64,000 nt of DNA from JBFLYO01 sp040756745. Lineage in GTDB: Bacteria > Bacteroidota > Ignavibacteria > UBA10030 > UBA6906. Shown piece by piece: positions 63,523 to 64,000 of the stretch; the first letter of the stretch is position 1; each line of letters begins with the position of its first letter. The stretch covers positions 1 to 64,000 of the forward strand of contig JBFLYO010000010.1 in assembly GCA_040756745.1 (NCBI GenBank), in the 5' to 3' direction. The translations under genes and the position numbers were made by a program. Under the pieces are notes generated by a model that had not been told where the DNA came from, ran no database searches, and saw only the letters and a program-made list of their open reading frames with translations.

Positions 63523-63987
63523 TCAGTGCCGGTCAGGCGCAGGGATGCCCAGCGGCTTCTTCTGCGTGACCGGTGCCGCAAAGATCTGGCGGTGGAAGGG
63601 GTGTGTGACGGTCAGGACCGGACGGACCGACTTCCGCACGACTTCGGCGGTGTTGTTGCCGATGTACACGCGGCGCAATCCCTTCCGCCCATGGGTGGAC
63701 ATGACGATGAGGCCGACATTCCTGTCGTCGGCAAACCGTATGATGGAATTCGACGGCTCGATGTCCCGGTCGAACACGTATTCCACCCGCAATGTCGCTG
63801 CGAGGGGATGATGCTCCGAAAGGTCGGGCAGCCTTCGCCGGATGTCTTCCTCGCGTTCCGGTTTTTCCAGTTCGGAGATGTACTGGATGTAGATGAGCGC
63901 ATCGTAGCGGCGCGCGATGGAAAGGGCGTACGAAAGCGCCACATTCCCTGCCGGCGACAGGTCGGTCGGACACAGGATCGAGGTCAC
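63523..63987 (-). CDS. Universal stress protein (UspA family), start near window edge
   Basis: A 154-residue Usp-domain protein. It begins SILCPTDLSPAGNVALSYAL, has the VIMSTHGRKGL ATP-loop-type block (LIVMSTHGRKGLRRVYIGN) and ends KSVRPVLTVTHP plus a short tail. Such proteins bind ATP or act as dimeric stress regulators. The start taken is GTG 63987, with a purine-rich GGGGGGAAG directly before it; because this is 14 bp from the window edge, an upstream start cannot be excluded. Confidence 0.88.
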   Translation of the reverse strand: MTSILCPTDLSPAGNVALSYALSIARRYDALIYIQYISELEKPEREEDIRRRLPDLSEHHPLAATLRVEYVFDRDIEPSNSIIRFADDRNVGLIVMSTHGRKGLRRVYIGNNTAEVVRKSVRPVLTVTHPFHRQIFAAPVTQKKPLGIPAPDRH

Positions 63988-64000
63988 CTTCCCCCCGGCG

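Overview
The window is a high-GC, gene-dense chromosomal segment of a Gram-negative bacterium, probably from the Bacteroidota/Chlorobiota/Ignavibacteriota (FCB) side of the tree. Three things point there. Two secreted proteins end in type IX secretion sorting domains (NYPNPFN motif, C-terminal LVR). One protein carries the GWxTD domain, which is typical of FCB genomes. lpxB, lpxK and a BamA-like barrel protein show an LPS-bearing outer membrane. Promoters look sigma70-like (TTGxxx, 17 bp, TATATT or TATCTT), unlike the classical Bacteroides TTTG/TAnnTTTG form, which fits a deep-branching member such as Ignavibacteriota better. The assignment is inference. No rRNA, tRNA or CRISPR array was seen.

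Layout. 1-648: the last 27 codons of an integron-type integrase, then about 560 bp without an intact gene. That stretch holds a minus-strand promoter with a structured leader and a damaged gene start, plus a 34-bp perfect palindrome. 649-4349: dipeptidase, a small membrane protein, a hydrolase and an SDR enzyme around a shared bidirectional promoter. 4451-10263: a small membrane protein, SxtJ and a carbamoyltransferase beside carB, which makes their donor carbamoyl phosphate. 10459-20772: cstA, then a long minus-strand envelope operon (DHS-like enzyme, CPBP protease, cdsA, rimO, GWxTD protein, BamA-like protein, rnhB, yraN). 20873-25643: DUF3108 protein, glycosyltransferase 9, SafE-type protein, dnaG. 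25767-32604: a CheY-like regulator, then a four-gene operon (two Ddl-like ATP-grasp ligases, a GNAT acetyltransferase, a lysine-2,3-aminomutase-type radical SAM enzyme), then recG. 32715-39302 (plus strand): two small proteins, DedA, two APC permeases and a K+-independent-type proton pyrophosphatase with a strong terminator. 39453-42904: two divergent T9SS-secreted proteins. 43094-51334: gpsA, plsY, ispD, an APC permease with a soluble tail, queA, ppdK. 51378-63987: glutamine amidotransferase, lpxK, TPR lipoprotein, lpxB, isoprenylcysteine-methyltransferase-like protein, MtnX-like phosphatase, smc, a glycoside-hydrolase-2-like membrane fusion, tpiA and a universal stress protein.

Together most genes serve envelope construction (lipid A, phospholipid head and tail chemistry, outer-membrane assembly), central carbon and pyrophosphate metabolism (PPDK, TIM, H+-PPase, CstA) and housekeeping (primase, SMC, RecG, RNase HII, QueA, RimO). 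The least explained parts are the KamA/GNAT/ATP-grasp operon, the membrane-anchored GH2-like protein whose catalytic residues look altered, the orphan leader next to the integrase, and low-complexity tracts placed directly after many stop codons.
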